Assembly (NCBI GenBank): GCA_030655515.1
Contig: JAURVI010000013.1
Location: 1-58,976 of the forward strand
Length of the DNA: 58,976 nucleotides
Direction of reading: 5' to 3'
Origin: Polaromonas sp.
GTDB taxonomy: Bacteria > Pseudomonadota > Gammaproteobacteria > Burkholderiales > Burkholderiaceae_C
The position numbers were made by a program, and so were the translations under genes. This document shows positions 28,217-38,016 of this stretch, one piece after another (position 1 is the stretch's first letter; the number at the start of each line of letters is the position of its first letter). Under the pieces are notes generated by a model. That model saw only the letters and a program-made list of their open reading frames with translations. It ran no database searches and was not told the DNA's origin.

Positions 28217-29230
28217 TCAGCGGCCGCCCTTGCCAGCCGGTTTGGCGGGCGCCAGCGTCGCGCGCGGATGGGCAGCGTCATACACCTTGGCCAGATGCTG
28301 GAAATCGAGCCGCGTATAAACCTGCGTGGTCGTGATGTTGGCGTGGCCCAGCAGTTCCTGCACCGCCCGCAAATCACCGCTGGACTGGAGCACATGGCTG
28401 GCAAACGAATGCCGCAGCATGTGCGGATGCACCGGCGTCGCCAGCCCGGCCTGCAACGAGCGCTGCTTCAGGCGCAGCCGGATGTGCTGCGGCGTCAACC
28501 GTGTGCCGCGCTGGCCGATAAACAGCGCCGCATCGCCCCTGGCCCAGGCGCTGCGCGCCGCCAGCCAGGCCTGCAAAGCCTCCAGCGCCTTGCTGCCCAC
28601 CGGCACGCTGCGCCGCTTGGAGCCTTTGCCGAGTACATGCGCCTCGGCCGCCTGCAGATCGACCCAGCCGCGCGCCTGCGCACTGGCCACGACATCGAGG
28701 CCGGTCAGCTCGCCAATGCGCAGGCCGCAACCGTAGAGCAGTTCGGTGATGCAGCGGTCCCTGGCCTGCAAGGGCGCATCACCCGCCGGACCGTCGGCGT
28801 GGTAAGCGGCCAGTTGCACCGCCTCATCGACGCTCAGCGCCTTGGGCAGGGGTTTGGCGGCCTTGGGCGCGCGCAGGTCCTGCACCGGGTTGCTGGCCAC
28901 CCGACCCTCGCGCCCCAGCCAGGCATAAAAACCACGCCAGCCCGACAAGATGAGCGCAATGCCGCGGCCACTGCGGCCCGCGCCATGCATCTGGGCCACC
29001 CAGCGCCGCATGTGCTGATTCTGCACCTGGGTCAGCGCCACGCCGGCTTGCCGGCAGTTAGCCTGCAACTTCTGCAAGTCCAGCGCGTACAGCAGAACCG
29101 TGCGTTGGGCCAGGCGCTTTTCAACACGCACATGCGCCAGGTAACGCTCGACCAGCAGGTCTGCTTCGTACACCGGCTCGGGCACAGCCGCACCAGAAAC
29201 CGTGCAGCCGGCTGGCGCGTGTTCGACCAT
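28217..29230 (-). CDS. xerC: Tyrosine recombinase XerC
   Basis: With XerD it resolves chromosome dimers at dif. The 337-aa protein has the N-terminal SAM-like core-binding domain (about 20-110) and the catalytic domain from about 125. Catalytic residues are visible: Arg in GCGLRIGELTGLD, His-x-x-Arg in HPHMLRHSFASH (about 270), His in LLGHANITTTQVYTRL, and Tyr within the same segment (about 305). It directly follows a DUF484 gene and dapF, the conserved chromosomal arrangement, which argues against a phage integrase. The C-terminus carries a short basic tail PAKPAGKGGR. Confidence 0.93.
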   Translation of the reverse strand: MVEHAPAGCTVSGAAVPEPVYEADLLVERYLAHVRVEKRLAQRTVLLYALDLQKLQANCRQAGVALTQVQNQHMRRWVAQMHGAGRSGRGIALILSGWRGFYAWLGREGRVASNPVQDLRAPKAAKPLPKALSVDEAVQLAAYHADGPAGDAPLQARDRCITELLYGCGLRIGELTGLDVVASAQARGWVDLQAAEAHVLGKGSKRRSVPVGSKALEALQAWLAARSAWARGDAALFIGQRGTRLTPQHIRLRLKQRSLQAGLATPVHPHMLRHSFASHVLQSSGDLRAVQELLGHANITTTQVYTRLDFQHLAKVYDAAHPRATLAPAKPAGKGGR

Positions 29231-29236
29231 GGCGCG

Positions 29237-29935
29237 CTACCCGGCTGACGGCCGCAAACGCGTCAGCGCAGCACCGGCCAGCTCGCCGATGCGCTCCAGG
29301 AAATCGGTGCCCATGGCGCTGTGAAAGCGCTGCGGGTCCGGTGAGGCCAGCACCAGCATGCCAAAGGCCGGCAGCGCCTTGCCGGGGCGCAGCGGAATCA
29401 GCGCCACCGACATCGCCAGCGCCGGATCGGGCAGCCAGGTGGCGGCCTCGAAACCCGAATTGACGCCGCAATACGGAGCGGTCAGCGAGGACGCAAAGGT
29501 TTGTGCGTCGGCGCTGACACCGGTGGAAAAGTTTTCGTCGGAAAAAATACCATTGACATGCCAGACCTTGATGGCCGCCTGTGGAATCGAAAACCGCGCC
29601 TGGAGCTCGCCCACGATGGTGTCCGGCAAATCACGCGCATGGGCGGTCAACAGCAGATTGAGTGTGCATTGCTGCAGCTTGTCGGCAATGCCCACGTTCT
29701 CCTGGCCGTGGCGGATCATCTCGACCACTTTGGCCTCCAGCGCCTTGATCTTGTCGCGCAACATGCCGGCCTGCCGCTCCTGCAGGCTGACCGCCCGGCC
29801 GCCGTGACCGCTGGACAACTGGACCGTGGCCAGCAAGTCGGCATGCCGCTCGAAAAAATCGGGCGTGTTGGCCAGAAAGTTGGCGATGTCGTCTTCGGTG
29901 ATCGGGTTCTGGATGGAGTGTTCGCTTGGATTCAT
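29237..29935 (-). CDS. DUF484 family protein
   Basis: The 232-aa cytosolic protein begins ITEDDIANFLANTPDFFERH, the hallmark of DUF484 proteins (E. coli YigA type). A coiled-coil (about 55-90) precedes a GAF-like domain (about 95-225) with MSVALIPLRPGKALPAFGML. GAF-like folds bind small ligands, but no biochemical role is established. Its place between dapF and xerC, 6 bases from xerC and 36 from dapF, is conserved across many proteobacteria. Confidence 0.9.
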   Translation of the reverse strand: MNPSEHSIQNPITEDDIANFLANTPDFFERHADLLATVQLSSGHGGRAVSLQERQAGMLRDKIKALEAKVVEMIRHGQENVGIADKLQQCTLNLLLTAHARDLPDTIVGELQARFSIPQAAIKVWHVNGIFSDENFSTGVSADAQTFASSLTAPYCGVNSGFEAATWLPDPALAMSVALIPLRPGKALPAFGMLVLASPDPQRFHSAMGTDFLERIGELAGAALTRLRPSAG

Positions 29936-29971
29936 GCTGTTGTGGTTTCCGGTAAATCGGTATCGCCAAGT

Positions 29972-30859
29972 CTACAAGTGGTCCGGGACATTGATTTCGG
30001 CTTCAAAGACGGTGGTCGCCGGCCCGGTCAGCAACACCGGCGAGGCGTTGGCCGACAACCCGCCCTGCCACGCGATCATCAGGGTGCCGCCGCGGGTCAA
30101 CACATCGACCCGCGCGTCCAGCAGCCCCAAGCGTATGCCGGCAACCACCGCCGCGCAAGCCCCGCTGCCGCAGGCCAGCGTTTCGCCGGCGCCGCGCTCC
30201 CAGACCCGCAGGCGAACCTGGCTGCGCGAGACGACCTGCATGAAACCGGCATTGACGCGGCGCGGAAAACGCGGGTGGTTTTCAATCAGCGGCCCCGTCT
30301 GCGCTACCTGCGCCGTCTCCACATCGTTCACCAGTTGCACCGCATGCGGGTTGCCCATGGATAAAACGGCTATCAACACAGGATCGGCTTGTGCCCGCCC
30401 GTCAAGGGTCAGCGGCCATTTTTCCCATGAATGAACGGCTTGCGGTGTCAACCCGTCGGCGTCAAAAGGCACACGCGCCAAATCGAACGCCGGCGCGCCC
30501 ATGTCCACCGTGACGCGGCCGTCAGGCTGCAAACGTGGCTCGATCACGCCGGCCAGGGTTTTGACCCGTACCGTGTCTTTGGCCGTCAAGCCCTGCTCGC
30601 GCACAAAACGCAAAAAGCAGCGCGCGCCATTGCCGCACTGCTCGACTTCGCCGCCGTCGGCGTTATGGATCACATACTCGAAATCAATGCCCTCCCCCGG
30701 CGGGGGCCGCACCGACAGGATCTGGTCGGCACCCACGCCGAAGTGGCGGTCCGCCAGAAAGCGGTACTGGCCCGGCGTCAGGTTCAGGCGTTCGCGGGTC
30801 TCGTTGAGCATCACAAAATCGTTGCCCGCGCCCTGCATTTTGGTAAATCGGATTAGCAT
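29972..30859 (-). CDS. dapF: Diaminopimelate epimerase
   Basis: It converts LL-DAP to meso-DAP, supplying lysine synthesis and the m-DAP used by the MurE half of the fusion in this window. The 295-aa protein starts [20 protein letters not shown]. Active-site cysteines appear in [14 protein letters not shown] (about residue 80) and [16 protein letters not shown] (about 230). A longer in-frame start is open upstream but has no family similarity. The interval to the divergent gene at 30949 (89 bases) must hold both promoters; no clear hexamers were seen. Confidence 0.96.
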   Translation of the reverse strand: MLIRFTKMQGAGNDFVMLNETRERLNLTPGQYRFLADRHFGVGADQILSVRPPPGEGIDFEYVIHNADGGEVEQCGNGARCFLRFVREQGLTAKDTVRVKTLAGVIEPRLQPDGRVTVDMGAPAFDLARVPFDADGLTPQAVHSWEKWPLTLDGRAQADPVLIAVLSMGNPHAVQLVNDVETAQVAQTGPLIENHPRFPRRVNAGFMQVVSRSQVRLRVWERGAGETLACGSGACAAVVAGIRLGLLDARVDVLTRGGTLMIAWQGGLSANASPVLLTGPATTVFEAEINVPDHL

Positions 30860-30948
30860 CCGGGCATTATCCGAGATTGTCCGCTGAGGCTGCGCCTTGC
30901 CGCCTGGCGTCCTTCCTTCATCCATCACCCCCCTCAAGAAAGACACCC

Positions 30949-31494
30949 ATGCGCATTCCCGACTGGAGCCCCGCCCTCAAAGCCCAGCCACAGGAACTGG
31001 TCGACGCCATCGTGAAACGGCGCGGCGGCGCCCTGATGAACCTGGACAAGGCGCTGCTGTGGAGCGAACCGCTGGCGCGCGCCTGGAATGTCTACCTGGG
31101 CGCGGTGCGCACCGGGCTGCCAACCAGCCGCAAACTGCGTGAACTGGGCATTTGCACCGTGGCGCTGCTCACCGGTGCCGCTTATGAGTACCACCACCAT
31201 GCGCCGGACTTCCTGGCCGCCGGCGGCAGCCAGGCCGAGCTCGATGCCCTGAATGTCCTGGCGAAGAACAATGCGCGCGAAGCCGCGGCACACCCGGCGC
31301 TGGGCACGGTCGAGCAACTGGTGATCCGGTACGCGGCACAGATGACGCTGGACGTCAAGGTCAGCGACGAGGTGTTTGAAGCGCTGCGCCGACACTTTGA
31401 CACCACCGCGCTGGTGGAGCTGACCAGCGCGATTGCCACCTACAACATGGTCGCGCGCTTTCTGGTCGCGCTGGGAGTGTCGCCGGAGCAGTAA
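30949..31494 (+). CDS. Carboxymuconolactone decarboxylase-family protein
   Basis: The 181-aa all-helical protein matches the CMD/AhpD-like fold: [20 protein letters not shown], then [20 protein letters not shown], where the conserved CxxC of peroxidase-type members is not present. [20 protein letters not shown] and [13 protein letters not shown] follow. Members of this subgroup are often annotated only by fold; a 4-carboxymuconolactone decarboxylase role is not supported by pathway neighbours. An AAGAAAG ribosome-binding site lies upstream of the ATG at 30949. Confidence 0.85.
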   Translation: MRIPDWSPALKAQPQELVDAIVKRRGGALMNLDKALLWSEPLARAWNVYLGAVRTGLPTSRKLRELGICTVALLTGAAYEYHHHAPDFLAAGGSQAELDALNVLAKNNAREAAAHPALGTVEQLVIRYAAQMTLDVKVSDEVFEALRRHFDTTALVELTSAIATYNMVARFLVALGVSPEQ

Positions 31495-31540
31495 AAACAC
31501 CCCCGGCACTTTGGCCCCCAAGCGCCTTCCAGCCGTTTCG

Positions 31541-33217
31541 ATGCAAAATCAGGCCATGACCCGACCTTCCCAACTCCTTTATCCGCAGCGCGAACCCGCG
31601 CCCACCCGCCCCGCCGCCACCGTGCTGCTGCTACGCGACAGCGCCTTGGGGCCTGAAGTGCTGATGACACGGCGCACCATGACGGCCAGCTTTGCGCCGG
31701 GCGCCTATGTGTTTCCGGGCGGCGGCGTGGACGCGGCCGATGCAGCCGCGCATTCGCAGTCCACGCGCCGCGCGACGCAAAGCGACTTGCACCTGACGCA
31801 GGCAATTGCGGCGATTCGCGAAAGTTTTGAGGAACTGGGCGTGCTGCTGGCCCGCCATGCCGATGGCCGCTACGCCAGCACCGCAGACATCGCGGCGCTG
31901 GACCGCAAAGCCCCGTTTGCTGCGCAGTGCCAAAATTTCGAAGGCGGGCGCGGCCTCACGCTGGCCGGCGACCAGGTTTTTGTGCTGGCGCACTGGATCA
32001 CCGACCGCGACCTGCCGCGCCGCTTCGACGTGCCCTTTCTGGTGGCGCGCATGCCCGACGGCCAGACCCCGGTGGCCGACGAGACCGAGCAGTTCGAGCC
32101 GGTCTGGGTCCGCCCGGCCGACGCGCTGGCGCGGCACGAGGACGGCAGCTTTTTCATGATCTTTCCGACGATACGCACTTTGGAACGCCTGCAGCATTTC
32201 AAAACGGTGGAGGCCGTGCTGCAGGCCTGCGCGGCCTCTGAGCAGCCGCTGTGGACATCCTGCCCGCGCGGTGGACTGCTGGCCGGCGCCGAGACGCGCT
32301 ACATGGAGATGGACGCACCCTATGGCGAACTGGCACTGACCAGCCCGGACGGGCAGATGGTTCATGCGCTGGACTGGCAAAGCGCGCAGCCGGTGGCCTT
32401 GCTGAAAAACCTGATGCGCCTGACCGCGCCCAACCCCAGCGTGATGACCGGCCCCGGCACCAACAGCTACCTGGTCGGCGACCCCCACACGGGTTACATC
32501 GCGATTGACCCGGGCCCGTCCGACCCCGACCACCTGGCACGTCTGTGGCGCGCTGCGGGTGGGCAGATCCGCATGATCGTGTGTACCCACTCGCACCCCG
32601 ACCATTCGCCCGGCGCGAAACCGCTGCAGGCCATGTGCAGCACCGCTCCCCCCATCCTGGGCCTTCCCTCGGCACCGACAGCACGCGCCGCCAGCGCCTT
32701 CAAGCCGGACCGGGCGCTACAAAATCAGGAGCTTCTGGCACTCACCGGCCAAGGGCCTGACGGCGAAATTACCCATACCCTGAAGGTCATCCACACGCCC
32801 GGCCACGCCGCCAACCACCTGAGCCTGGTGCTGCTCGAAGACGGCCTGCTGTTCAGCGGCGACCACATCCTCAACGGCAGCACCACCGTGGTGGACCCGC
32901 CCGACGGCCATATGAACGCCTACCTCGACTCGCTGGATGTTTTAAGCGCTGCCTGTGATGAACACCACATCGAATTCATCGCGCCGGCGCACGGCTATGT
33001 GCTGGGCCAGGCAAAAACCGCCATTGCCCAACTCAAGGCGCACCGCCTCAAACGCGAGGCAAAAATCATTGGCGTGATGCAGGCCCAGCCGCACGGTTCG
33101 ATGGACGACTGGGTCGCGCTGGCCTACGACGACGTTGATCCGAGCATCTGGCCGGTGGCCAAACGCTCGCTGCTGGCGCATGTGGAACGCATCGAGGCGC
33201 AGGGTTTGTTCAACTGA
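31541..33217 (+). CDS. NUDIX hydrolase / metallo-beta-lactamase fusion protein
   Basis: A 558-aa two-domain protein. Residues about 20-245 form a NUDIX fold with FAPGAYVFPGGGVDAADAAA and a box ending AIRESFEELGVLL, which fits REUXEEXGU. Residues about 300-555 form a metallo-beta-lactamase fold with TGPGTNSYLVGD, the metal motif THSHPDHSPGA, VIHTPGHAANH and FSGDHILNGST. The second half is close to the LACTB2/glyoxalase-II-like group. A combined nucleoside-diphosphate or CoA-ester hydrolase is possible; substrate unknown. An internal stretch (RALQNQELLALTGQ) matches the dispersed repeat noted in aroE. ATG 31541 is used; ATG 31556 is an alternative. Confidence 0.85.
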   Translation: MQNQAMTRPSQLLYPQREPAPTRPAATVLLLRDSALGPEVLMTRRTMTASFAPGAYVFPGGGVDAADAAAHSQSTRRATQSDLHLTQAIAAIRESFEELGVLLARHADGRYASTADIAALDRKAPFAAQCQNFEGGRGLTLAGDQVFVLAHWITDRDLPRRFDVPFLVARMPDGQTPVADETEQFEPVWVRPADALARHEDGSFFMIFPTIRTLERLQHFKTVEAVLQACAASEQPLWTSCPRGGLLAGAETRYMEMDAPYGELALTSPDGQMVHALDWQSAQPVALLKNLMRLTAPNPSVMTGPGTNSYLVGDPHTGYIAIDPGPSDPDHLARLWRAAGGQIRMIVCTHSHPDHSPGAKPLQAMCSTAPPILGLPSAPTARAASAFKPDRALQNQELLALTGQGPDGEITHTLKVIHTPGHAANHLSLVLLEDGLLFSGDHILNGSTTVVDPPDGHMNAYLDSLDVLSAACDEHHIEFIAPAHGYVLGQAKTAIAQLKAHRLKREAKIIGVMQAQPHGSMDDWVALAYDDVDPSIWPVAKRSLLAHVERIEAQGLFN

Positions 33218-33248
33218 AACCCAGGGAGGTATAAAAAGAGCTGCGTGT

Positions 33249-33647
33249 CTACGTCCAGTTTTCGACCACCAACCCCGGATAGCCCTTGAAGTCCTTCTCG
33301 ATGTTCGTCACGAGGACGGCTTGCTGGCTGATGGCGTGAGCAGCGATCAGGTTGTCAACCGCCCGGCTGCGCCTGAGCTTGCCGGTAGCCGCCAAAATTC
33401 CGAATGCTTTTGCGGCTTCCTGGTCGAAGCCTATGGCGGGAATGTCCTGCAGCAGGGCTTCAAAAGCGGCCTCGTCATTTTTCCGCACTTGGGCTCGCTG
33501 CATCTCCAGACCGTGCCTTAATTCGGCCAAGGTCAGGCAGGACATGACGACGTTGCCAACGTCCTCTTTGGCCAACCGATTCAGTACCTTTTTCGGCTGC
33601 CCTCTGAGCAGGCAAATACAAATATTGGTGTCCAGCATGTAGCGCAT
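33249..33647 (-). CDS. vapC: VapC-type PIN toxin ribonuclease
   Basis: The 132-aa PIN-domain protein has acidic active-site residues in MRYMLDTNICICLL (Asp6), LAELRHGLEM (Glu) and RAVDNLIAAHA (Asp), and a C-terminal VTNIEKDFKGYPGL. VapC toxins cleave tRNA or rRNA. It starts 6 bases after the antitoxin gene, the usual antitoxin-first order. Confidence 0.92.
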   Translation of the reverse strand: MRYMLDTNICICLLRGQPKKVLNRLAKEDVGNVVMSCLTLAELRHGLEMQRAQVRKNDEAAFEALLQDIPAIGFDQEAAKAFGILAATGKLRRSRAVDNLIAAHAISQQAVLVTNIEKDFKGYPGLVVENWT

Positions 33648-33653
33648 GCTGGT

Positions 33654-33980
33654 TTAACCTTTTCCCCGAGCGGTTTGGGCAGATTTAATGGCTTTGGGTG
33701 CTTCTGGCACTTCGGCCCTGCCCCAATCCCGCTCAAGCTGATCCTGCGGCAGTCGGCCACCACTCATGAATCCCGGCGAAAAAGCCCGAAACTTTGCCGC
33801 CAGATCGGTCAGCTTGCGCTTGTGGACAGGACGTATGGTCCACACGCCGCCGCTGTATTGAATCTCGGCATCCTGCGGCACATCTGCCGGCACCATCTCT
33901 TTGGGAATGCGCACAGACAGCGAATTGCCGCTCTTGAAGATGCGGGTGGGCAAAACAGTGGGTTTGAGGGCAGCACGCAT
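33654..33980 (-). CDS. vapB: VapB-type antitoxin (SpoVT/AbrB fold)
   Basis: The 108-aa protein has an N-terminal DNA-binding swapped hairpin, TRIFKSGNSLSVRIPKEM, and a C-terminal toxin-binding tail with SGGRLPQDQLERDWGRAE. The ATG at 33980 has a GGAG ribosome-binding site; an in-frame ATG further upstream is unsupported. Just upstream is GTATATAC (34004-34011) with a TATACT hexamer, a plausible promoter and autoregulatory site. Confidence 0.88.
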   Translation of the reverse strand: MRAALKPTVLPTRIFKSGNSLSVRIPKEMVPADVPQDAEIQYSGGVWTIRPVHKRKLTDLAAKFRAFSPGFMSGGRLPQDQLERDWGRAEVPEAPKAIKSAQTARGKG

Positions 33981-34129
33981 GTGAATTCTCCGATGTAAGT
34001 ACAGTATATACACATCGAGAAAAATATGTGCCTCCACTTAAGCAGGCCCAAAAGAAATGCGAAGGCGCTTGACATGCCGTGGCAGAACCAGCATCCCCGT
34101 TCGGCCCCTGGCCGCTCCGGGGAAAAATA

Positions 34130-34462
34130 AAGTGTGAAGCCCGCCGATAGGCCGGATTTTGTGCGGGACGGTTTCCTTGCGGTCGCCGCCCCGTGACTGC
34201 CATTAATCTGGGCCGTTTGTCGCCAAACGGCTCGGTGCTACCTACCCGCACACTCCGGGGGCCCCGTCAACATGTGCCTACTTGGTATTGCTGCGCGTAG
34301 AGATTGCTCGTTTCACCCGGACTGAACCGGCTCGTCTCTGTAGCTCTGATCCTCACCTCGCGGTGGACAGCCGTTAGCTGCTACGCTGCCCTTTGCAGTC
34401 CGGACCTTCCTCCAGTGCGGTGTTTCCACCCTTGCACCAGCGGCAGTCTGGCGTGCTTCACC
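34130..34462 (-). ncRNA. rnpB: RNase P RNA (class A)
   Basis: The minus strand reads GAAGCACGCCAGACTGCCGC near its 5' end, then the universal core GGAGGAAGGTCCGGAC. Next comes the P15 loop region, the conserved GAGGTGAGGATCAGAGCTAC block, and a 3' part ending GCCTATCGGCGGGCTTCACA, which closes helix P1 with the 5' end. The total of about 333 bases fits bacterial type A RNase P RNA, which matures tRNA 5' ends. Ends are estimated to within a few bases. A GGGATAAT stretch about 10-16 bases upstream of the 5' end may be its -10 region. Confidence 0.95.
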
Positions 34463-34583
34463 CCCCTATTATCCCGGTAATTCTGCTGCTATTTATTTGA
34501 TAGCTGCCTGCGCCCGCCATATCTTGGCCAGGGGCTTAAAATGCCCCATAGATCCGAAATACAGATCCACGAGGTAACACCCC

Positions 34584-36230
34584 ATGATTCGCCTGACCGA
34601 GCTCAAGCTCCCGCTTGACCACCCCGAAGACGCCCTGCCCGCGCTGATTGTCAAGACGCTGGGCATCACGCCGGCCAAGCTGCTGCGCCACAGCATCTAC
34701 AAACGCAGCTACGACGCGCGCAAACAAAAGCTGCTGCTGGTCTACATTGCCGATGTGGAAGTAGCCAGCGCCGAACTGGAGGCGACACTGCTCAGGCAGT
34801 TTGAAGCCAACCCCCAGATCCGCCCCGCACCCGATCAAAGCTACCACCTCGTGGCACGGGTTGAGAGCGCGCCGCTTACCCCAACGTCGCTGCGCCCCGT
34901 CGTGGTCGGCTTCGGTCCCTGCGGCATTTTTGCGGCGTTGCTGCTGGCGCAAATGGGTTTCAAACCCATCGTGCTGGAACGCGGCAAGAAAGTGCGCGAA
35001 CGCACCCAGGACACCTGGGGTCTGTGGCGCAAAGGGGTGCTGAACCCGGAATCCAACGTGCAGTTTGGCGAAGGCGGCGCCGGGACATTTTCCGACGGAA
35101 AATTGTGGAGTCAGATCAAGGACCCGCGTTTTCTCGGCCGCAAGGTCATGACCGAATTCGTCAAGGCCGGCGCGCCGGAAGAAATTTTGCTGGTCAGCAA
35201 GCCGCACATCGGCACCTTCAAGCTGGTCAGGGTGGTCGAGCACATGCGCGGGCAAATCGAAGCACTGGGCGGCGAAATCCGCTTCCAGCAGCGCCTGAGC
35301 GATGTGTTGATCGAGGACGGCCACATTCGAGGCCTGACAGTGGAGAACCAGCAGGACGGCAGCCGCTACGAACTGCGCGCCGACCAGGTGGTGCTGGCGC
35401 CCGGCCACAGCGCGCGCGACACCTTTGCGATGCTGCACGAACGCGGCGTCACCATGGAGGCCAAGCCCTTTTCCGTCGGCTTTCGAATCGAGCATCCGCA
35501 GCGCCTGATCGACCGCGCGCGGCTGGGCCAGCACGCCGGCCACCCGCTGCTGGGCGCGGCTGACTACAAGCTGGTCCACCATGCAAGCAACGGCCGCTCC
35601 GTCTACAGCTTTTGCATGTGCCCGGGCGGCACGGTGGTCGCGGCGACCTCCGAGGCCGGCCGTGTCGTGACCAACGGCATGAGCCAGTATTCACGCAACG
35701 AGCACAATGCCAACGCCGGCATCGTGGTGGGCATCACGCCTGCCGACTACCCCGGCGGGCCGCTGGCTGGCATCGCTTTCCAGCGGCAACTGGAGTCGCA
35801 CGCCTTCACCCTGGGCGGCGGCACGTATGAAGCGCCGGGCCAACTGGTCGGCGACTTTATTGCAGGCAAGGCATCGAGCCAACCGGGCAGCGTGACGCCG
35901 TCTTACAAGCCCGGTGTGCTGATGACGGACCTGGCCGGCGCACTGCCCGGCTACGCGATCAGCGCCATCCGCGAAGCCTTGCCGGCCTTCGGCAAAAAGA
36001 TCAAGGGCTTCGACATGATTGATGCGGTGCTGACCGGCGTGGAAACCCGCACCTCGTCGCCGCTGCGCATCACGCGCGGCGACGATTTCCAGAGCCTGAA
36101 CGTCAAGGGCCTGTACCCGGCCGGCGAAGGCGCCAGCTACGCGGGCGGCATCTTGTCGGCCGGTGTGGACGGGATTGAAGTTGCCGAGGCAGTGGCGCTC
36201 GACATCACCGGGAGAATTGCCCAGGCATAA
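34584..36230 (+). CDS. FAD-dependent oxidoreductase, COG2509 type
   Basis: The 548-aa flavoprotein has an N-terminal extension of about 90 residues, then a Rossmann FAD site VVGFGPCGIFAALLLAQMG (about 107-125) with the acidic end VLERGK. FGEGGAGTFSDGKLWSQI is typical of uncharacterised FAD-dependent dehydrogenases. ADQVVLAPGHSARDTFAML follows, then a C-terminal FAD closure GLYPAGEGASYAGGILSAGVDG. No NAD(P) partner or pathway neighbours identify a substrate. The ATG is preceded by a GAGG ribosome-binding site, and the gene ends in a bidirectional terminator shared with htpX. Confidence 0.88.
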   Translation: MIRLTELKLPLDHPEDALPALIVKTLGITPAKLLRHSIYKRSYDARKQKLLLVYIADVEVASAELEATLLRQFEANPQIRPAPDQSYHLVARVESAPLTPTSLRPVVVGFGPCGIFAALLLAQMGFKPIVLERGKKVRERTQDTWGLWRKGVLNPESNVQFGEGGAGTFSDGKLWSQIKDPRFLGRKVMTEFVKAGAPEEILLVSKPHIGTFKLVRVVEHMRGQIEALGGEIRFQQRLSDVLIEDGHIRGLTVENQQDGSRYELRADQVVLAPGHSARDTFAMLHERGVTMEAKPFSVGFRIEHPQRLIDRARLGQHAGHPLLGAADYKLVHHASNGRSVYSFCMCPGGTVVAATSEAGRVVTNGMSQYSRNEHNANAGIVVGITPADYPGGPLAGIAFQRQLESHAFTLGGGTYEAPGQLVGDFIAGKASSQPGSVTPSYKPGVLMTDLAGALPGYAISAIREALPAFGKKIKGFDMIDAVLTGVETRTSSPLRITRGDDFQSLNVKGLYPAGEGASYAGGILSAGVDGIEVAEAVALDITGRIAQA

Positions 36231-36231
36231 A

Positions 36232-36259
36232 AAAAGCCGCTGCAAGCGCAGCGGCTTTT
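36232..36259. terminator. Bidirectional terminator between convergent genes
   Basis: AAAAGCCGCTGC (36232-36243) and GCAGCGGCTTTT (36248-36259) form a perfect 12-bp stem with loop AAGC. A-tracts and T-tracts on both sides let it work for the oxidoreductase (+) and for htpX (-), which ends 19 bases beyond. Confidence 0.9.
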
Positions 36260-36277
36260 GATCTGTCCGGTGTCAGG

Positions 36278-37162
36278 TCAAACCTGGCCGGGCTGGGCCG
36301 TCTGCAGCGCGACAATACGCTCTTCAATCGGCGGGTGCGTCGCAAACAGCTTGCCGATGCCGCCGGTGATGCCCATGGCTTCCACCGCCTTGGGCAACTG
36401 GCCGGGCGCCATGCCGCCCAGACGCGCCAGCGCGTTGATCATGGGCTGCTTGCGGCCCATCAGCTCGGCCGCGCCGGCATCGGCGCGGAACTCGCGGTGC
36501 CGCGAGAACCAGGCGACCACGATGGCGGCGGCGAAACCGAGAATGATGTCGAGCACGATGGTGGTGACGTAATAACCAATGCCGGGGCCGGAATTGCTGC
36601 TGCTGCCGCGGCGCAAAAAGCTGTCCACCGCGTAGCCGATGACACGGCTGAGGAAAACCACAAAGGTGTTCATCACGCCCTGGATCAGGGTCATCGTGAC
36701 CATGTCGCCGTTGGCCACGTGGGCAATTTCGTGACCCAGCACGGCTTCGATCTCTTCACGCGTCATGCCTTGCAGCAAGCCGGTGGAGACGGCGACCAGC
36801 GCCGAATTCTTGAACGCACCGGTGGCAAAGGCATTGGGCGCACCCTCGAAAATGCCGACCTCGGGCATGCCGATTTTCGCCTTCTCAGCCAGCTTGCGCA
36901 CGGTCTCGACAATCCAGGCCTCGTCGGCGTTTTGCGGGTCGTTGATGACACGCACACCGGCGCTCCACTTGGCCACCGGCTTGCTGATCAGCAGGGAGAT
37001 GATGGCCCCGCCAAAACCGATGACGGCGGCAAAGCCGAGCAGCATGCCCAGGTTCAGCCCCTGAGGCATGAGGTAACGGTTGACGCCCAGCAGATTGGCG
37101 ACAATGCCCAGCACCACCACCACAGCGAGGTTGGTCATGACAAATAAGAAAATGCGTTTCAT
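36278..37162 (-). CDS. htpX: Membrane zinc metalloprotease HtpX
   Basis: An inner-membrane protease of family M48 that degrades misfolded membrane proteins, usually under envelope stress. The 294-aa length is normal. N-terminal helices at about 5-25 and 35-58 precede the zinc motif [14 protein letters not shown] (about 140-153). Two more helices follow (about 158-180 and 195-215), with the third ligand glutamate in [17 protein letters not shown]. The start ATG is at 37162. Confidence 0.95.
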   Translation of the reverse strand: MKRIFLFVMTNLAVVVVLGIVANLLGVNRYLMPQGLNLGMLLGFAAVIGFGGAIISLLISKPVAKWSAGVRVINDPQNADEAWIVETVRKLAEKAKIGMPEVGIFEGAPNAFATGAFKNSALVAVSTGLLQGMTREEIEAVLGHEIAHVANGDMVTMTLIQGVMNTFVVFLSRVIGYAVDSFLRRGSSSNSGPGIGYYVTTIVLDIILGFAAAIVVAWFSRHREFRADAGAAELMGRKQPMINALARLGGMAPGQLPKAVEAMGITGGIGKLFATHPPIEERIVALQTAQPGQV

Positions 37163-37281
37163 ATAACTCCGTGAGGTCGGTAATAAAAGTGCGCAGCGGG
37201 AAACTTCTCTGCGCGGAAGATGGGGCCCGGCCCGGCCATCTCAAGCCGCCGGGCCTTGAAAATTGCGCTATTTTTTAGTCG

Positions 37282-38016
37282 TTATGGAATTTTTCGTGGA
37301 CGGAATACAACAGAGTCATCATAAAAGGAAAAGTTCTCGTTGTCCGGCCACCAGCCCGGCACCCCGAGCACCGGCAAGGGCGCAAAAGGCTTGCCGGCGA
37401 GTTTCTCCGCGCTCAGGTCCTGCGCCACCCAGGCATCCAGCGCCGCCATTGAATGAATCGCCGGCTGCGCTTTATAGACGTGGGCCGTGATCGGTTTGCG
37501 TGGGTAAACGAGCTTTTCCAGCAGCGCATGGCCAAACAGCACCAACCGAGCCTGCGCCCACAGCGGCCGCAGGTCTATGAACAGCTTGTGCCAGTCTTTT
37601 TCAATCAGCGCATCCCACAGCGCCTGCGGCGCCATCAGAAAGGCCGCATTTTCGTCGAACACCGTGAGCGCGTCGCGCACCGGTCCGCGAAGCGGTGAAA
37701 CGCCTGCCCTGGCGATCTCTGCGGCTTGCAACTGGTTGAGTTTATTTTTTGTTTCAGGGAAACGAATCCAGCACAGTCCGTTGAAAAAGTCGTGCAGGTT
37801 GTCGCGCGTGGGGACGGTGCCGGTCTCAAAAATAAACTGCTCGTAGGCCACGCCATCTGGAAGAGATTCCTGGGGAACAAACCGCACCGGTGCCAAACCG
37901 GTCTCGTTAAGCGCCTCGGACTGACTCCTGTGTGCGCGTACTCGACTGGCAGCAGCCTCGCCCTGTGTTCGCCATGCGCTGAGCCAAGGCCGTGTCCAAT
38001 CAATTTTCCGAAGCAT
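37282..38016 (-). CDS. DUF3025 family protein
   Basis: The 244-aa protein shows the DUF3025 pattern: YEQFIFETGTVPTRDNLHDF, then FNGLCWIRFPETKNKLN and RDALTVFDENAAFL. DLRPLWAQARLVLFGHALLE and VPGWWPDNENFSFYDD follow. No catalytic role is known to me. It starts 17 bases inside the end of the NYN gene and is downstream of pyrC and that gene, so the three are translated from one mRNA. The ATG at 38016 (MLRKIDW) is preferred over an in-frame upstream alternative inside the neighbour. Confidence 0.85.
   Translation of the reverse strand: MLRKIDWTRPWLSAWRTQGEAAASRVRAHRSQSEALNETGLAPVRFVPQESLPDGVAYEQFIFETGTVPTRDNLHDFFNGLCWIRFPETKNKLNQLQAAEIARAGVSPLRGPVRDALTVFDENAAFLMAPQALWDALIEKDWHKLFIDLRPLWAQARLVLFGHALLEKLVYPRKPITAHVYKAQPAIHSMAALDAWVAQDLSAEKLAGKPFAPLPVLGVPGWWPDNENFSFYDDSVVFRPRKIP

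Noticed and set aside
28217..29230. XerC gene as a phage or island integrase
   Set aside because: The dapF-DUF484-xerC order is a conserved chromosomal arrangement and no att-like repeats were seen beside it.
34038..34583. Protein-coding gene in the interval between VapB and the FAD oxidoreductase
   Set aside because: The interval is filled by the RNase P RNA gene, whose core sequence and closing helix are visible.
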